Source: Alphaproteobacteria bacterium (GTDB taxonomy: Bacteria; Pseudomonadota; Alphaproteobacteria; CACIAM-22H2). Taken from it: DNA of 64,000 bases. The position numbers and the translations under genes are program-made. Below the pieces are notes generated by a model. The model did no database searches and was not told the origin of the DNA. It saw nothing but the letters and a program-made list of their open reading frames with translations. Below are positions 24,419-33,435 of the stretch, one piece after another (positions within the stretch are counted from its first letter, which is position 1; each line of letters begins with the position of its first letter). The stretch is from positions 1 to 64,000 of the forward strand of contig JAEULA010000054.1 in assembly GCA_016793165.1 (NCBI GenBank), in the 5' to 3' direction.

Positions 24419-27400
24419 CCCGGATCGCCCACGAAGGCGAATGGCGCCCAGAACAGCGGGTGCGCGTAGCTGAACAACATCCGGCCGCCGGCATCGGTCG
24501 ACCCGAGCCGTGCGATCATCTCTTCCGACACCGCCCGCATCGCCGCGCCGCGCGTGGCGTCCCCCGCGGCCTGCCGCTTGAACAGCTCGACGGTGAAGTT
24601 GCGCGCCGCGGTCGTCTCGACCGGCCAATGCGTGACCAGCAGCGAGCGAGCGCCGGCATAGAGGAAGGCGCGGCTCACCCCCGACAGCGCCTCGCCGCCC
24701 GCGCCCTGCGGCCCCGCAGTGTTGCAGGCCGACAGCACGACCCAGTCCGCATCCAGGCGAAGCGTCATGATCTTGCCGACCGTCAGCAGGCCGTCATCGG
24801 CATTCTCGCCGGAGGCGGCGAGCGCCAGCGCCGGCTCGGTGAGGCCGTCCAGGTCGCCCGCGAGCAGTCCATGGGTCGCGAACATCACGACGCGCCAGTT
24901 CTGCATGTCGAGGGAGCGCACGCTGCGCTCCGTCGCGCGCGCGCCCAGGTAGAGGTCGCGATCGGGCGCGGCACCGAGCACCGTGGCGATCGCGCGCGCC
25001 TCCTCGGCCGTGTCCGGAAGGGGCGGCAGGTCGGCAAGCGTCGCGCTCGCGCGCGCGGAGGAGCGGAACGCCGCCCGGCGCACGACCGGCCCTTCCGCGG
25101 ACGGCGCGACCGGACGCGCCGAGAAGACGGGATCGGCGAAGGCCAGGAACGAGCGGCGGCTCGCCGCCCCGTCGCGCAGCTCGCGCAGGGCAAGGAACGC
25201 CGACAGCGACGGCACGTGGGCGATCGCGACCTCGCGCGCGAGGAACGGGACGCCGCGGTATTCGGCGAAGAAGGCGCCGCCCGCGACGGGTGCGGGGACC
25301 GGGGTCGGCCGCGTGACGAGGACACCGAGCGGCAACGAGGCGAGCGGCCCCGACACCGACGCGACCAGCGTCGTCGCGTCGCCCCAGCTTGCCCGCACCG
25401 GCTCGATGAGCGTCGCGTAGAGGCGCTGCGCCGCCGGCACGTCGTAGGGCCTGATGTCGCGCAGCGTGCCGATCGTGTCGTCGACATCGAGTGCGCGACG
25501 GAGCCGCGCGACCTGCTCGGCCATCGCTGCGGCGCCGATCGGCGCGCGGTGGTAGCCGACCACGCCGGCGCGCGTGACGGCCCAGACATGGGTCTGCCGG
25601 GGGCCGGTGTGGATGGCGAGGGCGACCTCGCGGTCGCGCAGCGCCGCCGCGAGGCGCGCGACGTCGAGTCCGGCGTTGCGCTCGAGCCGCTGCAGCTGCG
25701 GCGACCGGCGCACGATCTCGCCGCGCAGGCGCTGCCGCGCCTGGCGCAGGGCGGCGAGCTCCGACTGGATCGCGCGCGTCGAGGCGGCGTCGCCGCCGCG
25801 TCGCGACAACGAGTCGACGAGCTGGCGCTCCAGCACGCCGATCTGGAATCCGGTGTCCTGCTCCTCGCGCAGCAGGTCGCGCGTCGCCGGATCGACGTCG
25901 CCGCTGCGCACCGCGAGCGCCTGGATCGCCGCCTGCACGCCGAGGCTGCCGAAGGTGTCGGCGGCCGCGAGCGCGCTCGTGCTCTCGGTGCCGCCGCGCG
26001 GCCCGAAATGGTCGATGGCATGGTCGAGCGCGATGCGCCGCATGCGCTCGCGCGACGACACCTCGTCGTCGCCGCCCGCGCCGATCGGGCGGCGCAGCGA
26101 GCCCAGGGCGGCGCTGAAGTCGGCCGCCGCATCGGCGGCATTGCCCGTCCTCAAATAGGCCTCGGCACGCAACGCACGCGCCACCGAGGCCAGGGCCGAT
26201 GTCGGTCCGAACACCGAAGCGCGGGTGTCGAAGGCCATCGACAGGGCCGTGATCGCCGGCGTCGGCGATCCGGTCTCGAGCAGTGTCAGCCCGTAGAGCG
26301 GATTGCGGCCGAGGAAACGGTCCGCCTGGACGGGCAGCTCGCGCATCGCATTCGACATGCGGTCGTAGATCGCGCGCGCGTCGCGATACTGGCCCTTGAG
26401 CGCCAGCGCATTGGCGACCTCGACATCGGTCCGCAGGCGCAGCTGCGCCGTGGCGCCGATCTGGTTGCGATCGAGGATCTTCCACACCTCGCGCAGGAGC
26501 CGCTCGCCCTCGTCGATGCGCCCCTGCGCCATGACGATCTGCCCGAGCGAGACGAGGTGGATCGTCGCCTGGCTCGACCACGGCCCGAAGCTGCGGATCG
26601 CCATGTCGAGCCCGCCGCGCTCGACCGCCTCGGCCTCGTTGATCCGCCCGAGCATCATCAGCGAGTGCGCCAGGGCGCCGAGCGCGCGCGTGTGCTCGTG
26701 GGTGTAGATGCCGGCGAAATTCGGCTGCGCGTTCGGCAGCGTCCCGGCGACGGCGCGATCGCGCATCCGCAGCGCCGCCGCGGCCGCCGTGCGCCATGCC
26801 TGCTCGCCCTCGCGGTAGCGGCCGCCGCTGTTGGCGAGGGCGCCGCGCGCCGCCTCGAAGCGCACGCGATAGAGATCGGCATAGGGCGAGGCCGTGCGGA
26901 TGGCCGGCTCGGCGATCGCCGACATCGCCGCGAGCGCGCGTGTCGCCTCGGCCCGCCGGCCGAGGGTCGTCAGGAACGCGATCCGCTCGCGGTGCAGCGC
27001 GAGCGCCACCCCGACATTCGGCGACAGGGCGAGACCGTCCTCGATCGCCGCGAACGCCGCATCCGAGCGGCCGAGATTCCACTCGCGCAGGGCGAGCGTC
27101 TGGTACATCGAGCCGGCGCCGGGAATGCGCGCGGCGCGCGCCAGCGCGGCCGCCCGGCGGGTGTCGTCGAGCATCTGCGCGGTGCGCCCGATGCGCTGGC
27201 AGGCCTGCGAGCGACGGAACAGGAAGCGCGCGAGCTGGCCGTCCGTCAGTCCGGCCGGCGGCTGCGAATCCGCGATCTCGCGCCAGTTGCTCGTCCCGAC
27301 CGCCGGTGCCGCGCCCGCCTCCTCCTCGCCATCGTCGTCGTCGGCATCCGCGGCGTTCGGCGGCGGGGAGCTGCGCAGCGCCGTCTCGATCCGGTCGATG

Positions 27401-27561
27401 ACGTCCTGGACGGAGCGCGGCGGCGCCGTGAAGCTCTGGCCCTGGAAGCCGACGCTGCGCGCCGCCGCCTGGTCCCGGCTGACGACCGGCGGCTCGTCCG
27501 GGCCGCAACCGCTCATGGCAAGGCCCGCGACGAACGACACGACGACCGGTGACAGGCGCAT
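24415..27561 (-). CDS. TPR–CHAT domain lipoprotein (caspase-like peptidase)
   Basis: A 1048-residue protein with a lipoprotein signal (start MRLSPVVVSFVAG, Cys near residue 20 in MSGC). An acidic linker (DADDDDGEEE) and a long tetratricopeptide-type helical region (about 90-640, for example MMLGRINEAEAVERGGLDMAI) follow. The C-terminal CHAT domain (about 760-1048) has the cysteine-peptidase dyad of clan CD: His897 in MFATHG and Cys946 in LSACNTA. CHAT peptidases include the separase-related bacterial caspases. The lipobox predicts a membrane-anchored, periplasm-facing enzyme. An in-frame ATG farther upstream at 27627 would destroy the signal, so 27561 is chosen. The GNAT gene overlaps its end. 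Confidence 0.88.
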   Translation of the reverse strand: MRLSPVVVSFVAGLAMSGCGPDEPPVVSRDQAAARSVGFQGQSFTAPPRSVQDVIDRIETALRSSPPPNAADADDDDGEEEAGAAPAVGTSNWREIADSQPPAGLTDGQLARFLFRRSQACQRIGRTAQMLDDTRRAAALARAARIPGAGSMYQTLALREWNLGRSDAAFAAIEDGLALSPNVGVALALHRERIAFLTTLGRRAEATRALAAMSAIAEPAIRTASPYADLYRVRFEAARGALANSGGRYREGEQAWRTAAAAALRMRDRAVAGTLPNAQPNFAGIYTHEHTRALGALAHSLMMLGRINEAEAVERGGLDMAIRSFGPWSSQATIHLVSLGQIVMAQGRIDEGERLLREVWKILDRNQIGATAQLRLRTDVEVANALALKGQYRDARAIYDRMSNAMRELPVQADRFLGRNPLYGLTLLETGSPTPAITALSMAFDTRASVFGPTSALASVARALRAEAYLRTGNAADAAADFSAALGSLRRPIGAGGDDEVSSRERMRRIALDHAIDHFGPRGGTESTSALAAADTFGSLGVQAAIQALAVRSGDVDPATRDLLREEQDTGFQIGVLERQLVDSLSRRGGDAASTRAIQSELAALRQARQRLRGEIVRRSPQLQRLERNAGLDVARLAAALRDREVALAIHTGPRQTHVWAVTRAGVVGYHRAPIGAAAMAEQVARLRRALDVDDTIGTLRDIRPYDVPAAQRLYATLIEPVRASWGDATTLVASVSGPLASLPLGVLVTRPTPVPAPVAGGAFFAEYRGVPFLAREVAIAHVPSLSAFLALRELRDGAASRRSFLAFADPVFSARPVAPSAEGPVVRRAAFRSSARASATLADLPPLPDTAEEARAIATVLGAAPDRDLYLGARATERSVRSLDMQNWRVVMFATHGLLAGDLDGLTEPALALAASGENADDGLLTVGKIMTLRLDADWVVLSACNTAGPQGAGGEALSGVSRAFLYAGARSLLVTHWPVETTAARNFTVELFKRQAAGDATRGAAMRAVSEEMIARLGSTDAGGRMLFSYAHPLFWAPFAFVGDPG

Positions 27562-27733
27562 GGCTGCGAAACTCCGTACGGCTTGTGTCCGGCGAGCGAT
27601 CGCCGCCGGCGCGGTCGAGTTCAGCATGGCCCGGCCGGCGGCGTCATGTGACGACGGACACAGAGACCGGGCTTGCGCGCCCGTCCGCCTGCGGCCTCAA
27701 TGACCGGGCATCCGCCGACGCGAGGATCCCGCC

Positions 27734-28570
27734 ATGCCCCGATTCGACTTCCGCCAGGTCGACGTCTTCACCACCGAGGCCTTGCGAGGCAATCCGCTCG
27801 CGGTGGTACTCGCCGCCGATCCCCTCGACGAGGGGCGGATGAAGGAGCTCGCGCGCTGGACCAATCTCAGCGAGACGACCTTCCTGCTGACGCCCACCGA
27901 CGCGGGCGCCGACTATCGCGTGCGCATCTTCACGCCGCAGGGCGAGCTTCCCTTCGCCGGTCATCCCACGCTGGGCAGCTGCCATGTCTGGCTCGCGGCC
28001 GGCGGACGGCCGCGCGGCGACGTCGCGATCCAGCAATGCGGCGTCGGACTCGTGCGCGTGAAGCGCGACGGCGATCGGCTCGCCTTCGCGGCGCCGCCGC
28101 TGCGGCGCAGCGGCCTCGTCGACGACGCGCTGGTCGCGCGGATCGCCGCGGGCCTGCGGATCGCGCCCGGCGCGATACGCGCCGCGCAATGGATCGACAA
28201 CGGCCCCGGCTGGGTCGCGGTGATGCTGGGCTCGCGCACCGAGCTGCTCGCCCTGCGCCCCGACTACCCCGCACTCGAGGGTGTGGCACTGGGGGTCGTC
28301 GCGCCGTGCGACGGTCCCGATGCGCCGGCCGGCGTCGCGTTCGAGGTACGCGCGTTCTTTCCGCGCGTCGGCGAGGATCCGGTGACCGGCAGCCTCAATG
28401 CCGGCCTCGCGCAGTGGCTGATCGGGGCGGGTATCGCACCGTCCCGCTACATCGCCAGCCAGGGAACCGCGATGGGCCGTGCCGGGCGGATCCATGTGGA
28501 GCGGATCGGCGACGACATCTGGATCGGCGGCCACACCGTCGGCTGCATCGAAGGCACCCTGACCTTGTAG
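27734..28570 (+). CDS. PhzF-family isomerase
   Basis: This 278-residue protein has the PhzF double hot-dog-like fold. It starts FRQVDVFTTEALRGNPLAVV, has the catalytic Glu47 in TNLSETTFL, and the conserved IFTPQGELPFAGHPTLG and GEDPVTGSLNAGLAQWL. PhzF itself isomerises dihydro-3-hydroxyanthranilate in phenazine synthesis, but most family members act on unknown substrates and no phenazine genes are present here. It precedes the TTT uptake operon by 164 bases on the same strand, and may belong to the same catabolic unit. Confidence 0.88.
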   Translation: MPRFDFRQVDVFTTEALRGNPLAVVLAADPLDEGRMKELARWTNLSETTFLLTPTDAGADYRVRIFTPQGELPFAGHPTLGSCHVWLAAGGRPRGDVAIQQCGVGLVRVKRDGDRLAFAAPPLRRSGLVDDALVARIAAGLRIAPGAIRAAQWIDNGPGWVAVMLGSRTELLALRPDYPALEGVALGVVAPCDGPDAPAGVAFEVRAFFPRVGEDPVTGSLNAGLAQWLIGAGIAPSRYIASQGTAMGRAGRIHVERIGDDIWIGGHTVGCIEGTLTL

Positions 28571-28734
28571 CCGCGCGGGGCGCCGTCGCGCGCACGCGGC
28601 GGCGCGGCCGCACGGCGCGACGACTGGCCGGCTTGCGCGCTCCCGCGATCTGCGCATCATGCGCGCGCCTTGAATTGGCAGCCGATCGCGCGCCGGGGGC
28701 GCGTCGCGACCGGACGACAACGCCGGGGGATCGC

Positions 28735-29190
28735 GTGGACCGCGAGACGACCAACAGGCCGGTCAGCCAGGATCTGCTGCTCGGGATCGCCGTGGCCGCG
28801 ATCGGCATGGGCGCGCTCGTCGTCTCCCGCGGCCTCGCATTCGGCACCCCGACGCGGATCGGCCCCGGCTATTTCCCGACCGTCGTCAGCTGGCTCCTGG
28901 TTGCGACGGGCGCGGTGCTGGCGCTGCGCGGCCTGCGCCGCACCGCCGACCGCATCGGACCCGTGCACTGGCGCGCGCCGGTGCTGGTGACGCTCGCGGT
29001 CGTCTTCTTCGCCCTCGCCATCGAGCGCTACGGCCTGCTCGTCGCGGTGCTCGGCCAGATGGCGATCGCCATCCTCGCCGGGCGCGAGCGCCGGTGGCGC
29101 GAAGCGATCGTGCTCGCGCTCGGCGCGACGCTCGCCGCCTATCTCCTCTTCGCCGTGGGCCTGCGCCTGCCGATGAAGGTGCTGCCCTGA
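28735..29190 (+). CDS. tctB: Tripartite tricarboxylate transporter small membrane subunit TctB
   Basis: A 151-residue protein with four predicted membrane helices, the usual TctB topology, with the family segment GPGYFPTVVSWLL between helices 1 and 2. TctB pairs with TctA to form the membrane part of a TTT uptake system energised by cation gradients. The GTG at 28735 is preceded by GGGGGA. The stop shares one base with the tctA start (TGATG at 29188-29192). Confidence 0.87.
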   Translation: MDRETTNRPVSQDLLLGIAVAAIGMGALVVSRGLAFGTPTRIGPGYFPTVVSWLLVATGAVLALRGLRRTADRIGPVHWRAPVLVTLAVVFFALAIERYGLLVAVLGQMAIAILAGRERRWREAIVLALGATLAAYLLFAVGLRLPMKVLP

Positions 29191-30695
29191 TGCACGAGCT
29201 CCTCGGCGGCATCGAGCTCGGCCTCGCCGTCGCCCTCACGCCGATCAACCTCGCCTTCTGCCTGATCGGCGTGCTGGTCGGGACGCTGATCGGCGTGCTG
29301 CCGGGCATCGGTCCGGTCGCGACCATGGCGATGCTGCTGCCGATCACGTTCTCGCTGTCGCCCTCGGCCGCGCTGATCATGCTGTCGGGGATCTACTACG
29401 GGGCCCAGTACGGCGGCTCGACGACGGCCATCCTGGTCAACGTTCCCGGCGAATCCTCGTCGGTCGTCACCTGTATCGACGGCTTCCAGATGGCGCGGCA
29501 GGGGCGCGCGGGCACGGCGCTCGCCGTGGCGGCGCTCGCCTCGTTCCTCGCCGGGACGGTCGCCACGCTGCTGATCGCGGTCCTCGCGGGGCCCCTGACC
29601 CGGCTCGCCCTGCTCTTCGGCGCGCCCGAGTACTTCGCCCTCATGACCTTCGGCCTGATCTGCGCCGTGCTGCTGTCGAGCGCGCCGCCACTGCGATCGG
29701 TCGCCATGATCCTGCTCGGCATCCTCTGCGGCCTGTGCGGCGCGGACATCACCACGAACGCGATGCGCTTCACCTTCGGCATCCCCGAGCTGACCGACGG
29801 GCTCGGCTTCGTGCCGATCGGCATGGGCGTGTTCGGGCTCGCCGAGATCATCCGCAATCTCGAGACCGGGCAGGACCGCTCGATCGTCGCCGGCCGCATC
29901 ACGGGCCTGATGCCGGGCGCGCGCGACCTGCGTGCCGCCGCGCCCGCGGCGCTTCGCGGCACCGGCGTCGGCGCGCTGCTCGGCGTGCTGCCCGGCGGCG
30001 GCGCCGTCCTCGCATCCTTCGCCGCCTACGCGCTCGAGCGGCGGATCGCCCGGGATCCGGATCGGTTCGGCAAGGGGGCGATCGAGGGCGTCGCCGGGCC
30101 GGAGGCCGCGAACAATGCGGGCGCGCAATCCTCGTTCATCCCGCTGCTCACCCTCGGAATCCCCGAGAACTCGGTGATGGCGCTGATGGCCGGCGCCATG
30201 ATGATCCAGGGCATCCAGCCCAGCCCGCAGATCATCAAGCAGCAGCCCGAGCTGTTCTGGGGAATCATCGCCAGCATGTGGATCGGCAACGCCCTGCTGC
30301 TGGTGATCAACCTGCCGCTGATCCGCGTGTGGGTGTCGCTGCTGCGCGTGCCCTATCGCATCCTGTTCCCGCTCGTGCTGCTGACCTGCTCGATCGGCGT
30401 CTACAGCGTCGGCAACTCGACGGTCGACATCGTGCTGATGGCCGGCTTCGGCGCGCTCGGCTACCTCTTCCTCAAGCTGGGCTGCGAGCCGGCGCCGATG
30501 CTGCTTGGATTCATCCTCGGGCCGATGATGGAGGAGAACCTCCGCCGGGCGCTGCTGATGTCCTACGGCAGCTACTGGACCTTCGTCGAGCGGCCGATCA
30601 GCGCCGGCATCCTGGCACTCGCCGCGATCCTGCTGGTCGCCCTCTGCCTGCCCGCGATCCGCGCCACCGTCAGCACCGCGTTGAAGGACGCCTAG
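29190..30695 (+). CDS. tctA: Tripartite tricarboxylate transporter large permease TctA
   Basis: This 501-residue permease has about 11-12 hydrophobic helices and the two TctA signatures: GVLPGIGPVATMAMLLP with YYGAQYGGSTTAILVNVPGE at the N-terminal half, and GVLPGGGAVLASFAAYALE with GAQSSFIPLLTLGIPEN in the second half. These repeats build the substrate and ion path for di- or tricarboxylates. The ATG at 29190 overlaps the tctB stop by one base. A small hairpin (30737-30752) lies before tctC. Confidence 0.95.
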   Translation: MHELLGGIELGLAVALTPINLAFCLIGVLVGTLIGVLPGIGPVATMAMLLPITFSLSPSAALIMLSGIYYGAQYGGSTTAILVNVPGESSSVVTCIDGFQMARQGRAGTALAVAALASFLAGTVATLLIAVLAGPLTRLALLFGAPEYFALMTFGLICAVLLSSAPPLRSVAMILLGILCGLCGADITTNAMRFTFGIPELTDGLGFVPIGMGVFGLAEIIRNLETGQDRSIVAGRITGLMPGARDLRAAAPAALRGTGVGALLGVLPGGGAVLASFAAYALERRIARDPDRFGKGAIEGVAGPEAANNAGAQSSFIPLLTLGIPENSVMALMAGAMMIQGIQPSPQIIKQQPELFWGIIASMWIGNALLLVINLPLIRVWVSLLRVPYRILFPLVLLTCSIGVYSVGNSTVDIVLMAGFGALGYLFLKLGCEPAPMLLGFILGPMMEENLRRALLMSYGSYWTFVERPISAGILALAAILLVALCLPAIRATVSTALKDA

Positions 30696-30736
30696 CGACA
30701 AGGCGAGCCGAGAAGCGAAGCACCCGCCTGCCAACC

Positions 30737-30752
30737 GTCCGGAGCCCCGGAC
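30737..30752 (+). other. Hairpin in the tctA-tctC spacer
   Basis: GTCCGG (30737-30742) and CCGGAC (30747-30752) form a six-pair stem with an AGCC loop, about 25 bases before the tctC start. It could act as an RNA processing or stability element separating the binding-protein message from the permease message. Confidence 0.35.
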
Positions 30753-30776
30753 CTCCGCCGAAGAAGGAACCCGCCG

Positions 30777-31751
30777 ATGATGCCGATCACCCGCCGCCTC
30801 GCCCTCTCGCTCGCCGGCTCCGCCGCGCTCTGCGGCACCGCGACGGCGCAGGACTTCCCGATCAAGCCCGTGAAGCTGGTCGTCCCCTTCCCGGCCGGCG
30901 GCTCCACCGACGTCGCGGGCCGGATCATCGCCGCCAAGCTCGGCGAACGCCTCGGCCAGCAGATCGTCGTCGAGAACAAGCCCGGCGCCAGCGGCGCCGT
31001 CGGATCCGACGCCGTCGCGCGCACGCCGGCCGACGGCTACACGCTCGTCGTGTCGAATGTCGGCAGCCAGGGCATCGGCCCGAGCCTGTTCCAGAACATC
31101 ACCTACGACGTGATGCGCGACTTCACCCATGTCGGGATGATCGGCACCTTCACCAACATGCTGGTCGTCCATCCGCAGTTCGAGGCCCGGACGCTGGCCG
31201 AACTGGTGGCGCTGGCCAAGAAGTCGCCCGGGAAGGTGCAGTTCGCGACCAGCGGCAACGCGTCGTCGAACCACCTGCTGGGCGAGATGCTGAAGCTCGC
31301 CGCCGGCATCGACCTGCTGCACGTGCCCTATCGCGGCTCGGGCCCGGCGCTCAATGCGGTGATCGCCAACCAGATCCCGACGATGTTCGACGCCGTGCCG
31401 TCCGCCGCCGCCCATGTCGCGGCGGGCAGCCTGCGCGCGCTTGCGGTCGCCAGCCCGGAGCGGCTGCCGCAGTTCCCCGACGTGCCGACCTTCCGCGAGC
31501 TCGGCTATGGCGATCTCGTGATCCGCAACTGGGTCGGCATCTCCGGCCCCGCCGGCATCCCCGCGCCGGTCGTCGCGCGGCTGTCGACGGCGCTGGCCGA
31601 GGCGCTGTCGCAGCCCGACACCCGCAAGCGCCTCAACGACGTCGGGCTCGATGCGACGGTGATGACGCCCGAGGCCTTCGCGGACTTCCTGCGCAAGGAC
31701 CTCGTGATGTGGAAGACCGTCGTCGAGCAGGCGAAGGTGAAGGCGGAATGA
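30777..31751 (+). CDS. tctC: TctC/Bug-family extracytoplasmic binding protein
   Basis: This 324-residue protein has a signal peptide (residues 1-25, cut near ATAQD) and the Bug family fold. It shows IKPVKLVVPFPAGGSTDVAGR, LGQQIVVENKPGASGAVGSD and HVPYRGSGPALNAVIANQ, which form the carboxylate-binding site. It delivers the substrate to TctA/TctB. It is preceded by AGAAGGAA. The order B-A-C differs from the textbook tctCBA order. Confidence 0.94.
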   Translation: MMPITRRLALSLAGSAALCGTATAQDFPIKPVKLVVPFPAGGSTDVAGRIIAAKLGERLGQQIVVENKPGASGAVGSDAVARTPADGYTLVVSNVGSQGIGPSLFQNITYDVMRDFTHVGMIGTFTNMLVVHPQFEARTLAELVALAKKSPGKVQFATSGNASSNHLLGEMLKLAAGIDLLHVPYRGSGPALNAVIANQIPTMFDAVPSAAAHVAAGSLRALAVASPERLPQFPDVPTFRELGYGDLVIRNWVGISGPAGIPAPVVARLSTALAEALSQPDTRKRLNDVGLDATVMTPEAFADFLRKDLVMWKTVVEQAKVKAE

Positions 31752-31795
31752 CGGCGCCCGGCGCGCGCGCGCCGCGCGGCCCCGCCGCCGCGCGA

Positions 31796-32350
31796 TCAGC
31801 GGTAGATGAACGACTCCTTCTTCCAGTGGTCGCCGCTGATCGCGATCACGTCGAGCTGGTCGGCGTAGTAGATGATCTTGCCCTCGAGGCTGGCCGGGAA
31901 CTTCGCGGCCGACGGCGAGTGGAACAGGATGATGTGGACGATCGCGGGCGCGATGCCGTGCTTGGTCGCGAGCATCCCGGCCCAATAGGCGTGTGGATAG
32001 GTCTGCCCGATCTCGGTGCGGTCGACGCCGCCGCCCGGCCGGGGCCTGTACTCCACGACCTTGCTTGCGTCCTGCAGGATCGCCGCCGCGATCAGCGTGT
32101 CGCGATCGACCTTCGTGCCGTGGACCTGCTCGAAGACGTCCGCGATCCGCACGCAGAGCGACAGCACCGCGCGCGAATGCGGCAGGTTCGGATAGGGAAT
32201 GCTGCCGGAGGTCGGCACGTCGCCGATGTCCGTGAACTCGGACGCGGCCCACAGCTCCTGCCAGACCGCGACGATCCTGTCCTTGAGGGCGCGATCGCGG
32301 ATCAGTTCGAACTCGGGGAACATCCAGGCGACGTCGATTGCCTTCTTCAT
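31796..32350 (-). CDS. HD-domain-like protein with altered HD motif
   Basis: A 184-residue helical protein. A first His (H58 in PHSR) and the helix containing AAILQDASKVVEY match the layout of HD-superfamily phosphohydrolases, but the signature HD pair reads Q93-D94. Later HGIAPAIVHIILFHSP supplies more histidines. The His-to-Gln change removes a normal metal ligand, so it may bind one metal, use another His, or be inactive. It is convergent with tctC and divergent from the isocitrate-lyase-family gene. No function can be assigned. Confidence 0.7.
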   Translation of the reverse strand: MKKAIDVAWMFPEFELIRDRALKDRIVAVWQELWAASEFTDIGDVPTSGSIPYPNLPHSRAVLSLCVRIADVFEQVHGTKVDRDTLIAAAILQDASKVVEYRPRPGGGVDRTEIGQTYPHAYWAGMLATKHGIAPAIVHIILFHSPSAAKFPASLEGKIIYYADQLDVIAISGDHWKKESFIYR

Positions 32351-32442
32351 CTGCGTGCGACCTTCGAACGTGGGAGACGCGCCGAGCTTAGGTTGACGGC
32401 GACTTCCCCTGTCAATGGCGACAACCTGCGGAGACGAGCTCC

Positions 32443-33375
32443 ATGAGCGGACACGCGAAGACGACCAAGGCGGCGACCCTGCGCCGCCTCCTGCGCAGCG
32501 GCGAGCTCGTCGTCTCGCCGGGCGTCTATGACGGCTACAGCGCCAGGCTGGTCGAGCGCAGCGGCTTCAAGACCGCGTCGACGACCGGAGCGGGCATCGC
32601 CAACTCCCGGCTCGGGCAGCCGGACATCGGGATCCTGTCGCTGCTGGAGAACGTCGACACCTGCCGGACGATCGTGCGCAGCTGCGACCTGCCCGTGATG
32701 GCGGATGCCGACACCGGATACGGCAACGCGGTCACGGTGTTCCACATCGTCAGCCACTTCGAGGAGGCCGGCATCGTCGGCATCAACATCGAGGACCAGG
32801 CGATGCCCAAGCGTTGCGGCCACCTGCAGGGCAAGCAGCTGATCCCGGCGCGCGAGATGGCCAAGAAGATCGAGGCCGCGGTCGCCGCGCGGCGCGATCC
32901 GGACTTCATCATCAACGCGCGCACCGACGCGATCTCGCTCGAGGGCATCGACGGCGCCATCGCGCGCGCGAAGCTCTATGCCGCGGCCGGCGCCGACATG
33001 ATCTTCCCCGACGCGGTGAAGGACGAGGACCAGATCAAGCGCCTCGTCGACGAGGTCGGCATCCCGATCTCGATCAACATGGGCTTCGGGATCCGCCGCC
33101 GGCCGACGACGCCGCTGCTGACCTGCCGGCGCCTGCAGGAGCTGGGCGTGGCGCGCGTGTCCCTGCCGCGCATGCTTCCGGCCGCCGCGGTCAGGGCGAT
33201 GGAGCTCGCGCTGAAGCTGATGCGCCAGTCGGTCGAGACCGGCGAGGTGATCGACCGCCCGGACCTCCTGGCCTCGATCGAGGAGATCACCGGCCTGATG
33301 GGCGACAGCGCGATGGGCGAGCTCGAGAAGCGCTTCCTGCTGCCCGAGCAGCTCGCCGCGGCGAGCGGCGGCTGA
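32443..33375 (+). CDS. Isocitrate lyase/PEP mutase superfamily enzyme
   Basis: This 310-residue protein is a PEP mutase/isocitrate lyase superfamily member. It shows SPGVYDGYSARL, the metal-binding MADADTGYG near residue 86, INIEDQAMPKRCGHLQGK with the catalytic Cys loop (KRCGH), and IINARTDAI. Lyases of this superfamily (methylisocitrate lyase, oxaloacetate decarboxylase, dimethylmalate lyase) cleave C-C bonds next to a carboxylate; a Cys in the KRCGH loop favours a lyase rather than a phosphonomutase. It may process the carboxylate taken up by the adjacent TTT system. The exact substrate is not determinable. Confidence 0.87.
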   Translation: MSGHAKTTKAATLRRLLRSGELVVSPGVYDGYSARLVERSGFKTASTTGAGIANSRLGQPDIGILSLLENVDTCRTIVRSCDLPVMADADTGYGNAVTVFHIVSHFEEAGIVGINIEDQAMPKRCGHLQGKQLIPAREMAKKIEAAVAARRDPDFIINARTDAISLEGIDGAIARAKLYAAAGADMIFPDAVKDEDQIKRLVDEVGIPISINMGFGIRRRPTTPLLTCRRLQELGVARVSLPRMLPAAAVRAMELALKLMRQSVETGEVIDRPDLLASIEEITGLMGDSAMGELEKRFLLPEQLAAASGG

Positions 33376-33435
33376 GGCGGTCGAAACGGAGTCGACGGTC
33401 CGCGACGCCGCCGCCGACGCCGGCCGCGGGCCGCG

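Noticed and set aside
24460..27552. A 1030-residue plus-strand reading frame across the CHAT gene
   Set aside because: Arginine-rich antisense frame with no motifs; the minus-strand protein has a signal, TPR and catalytic dyad.
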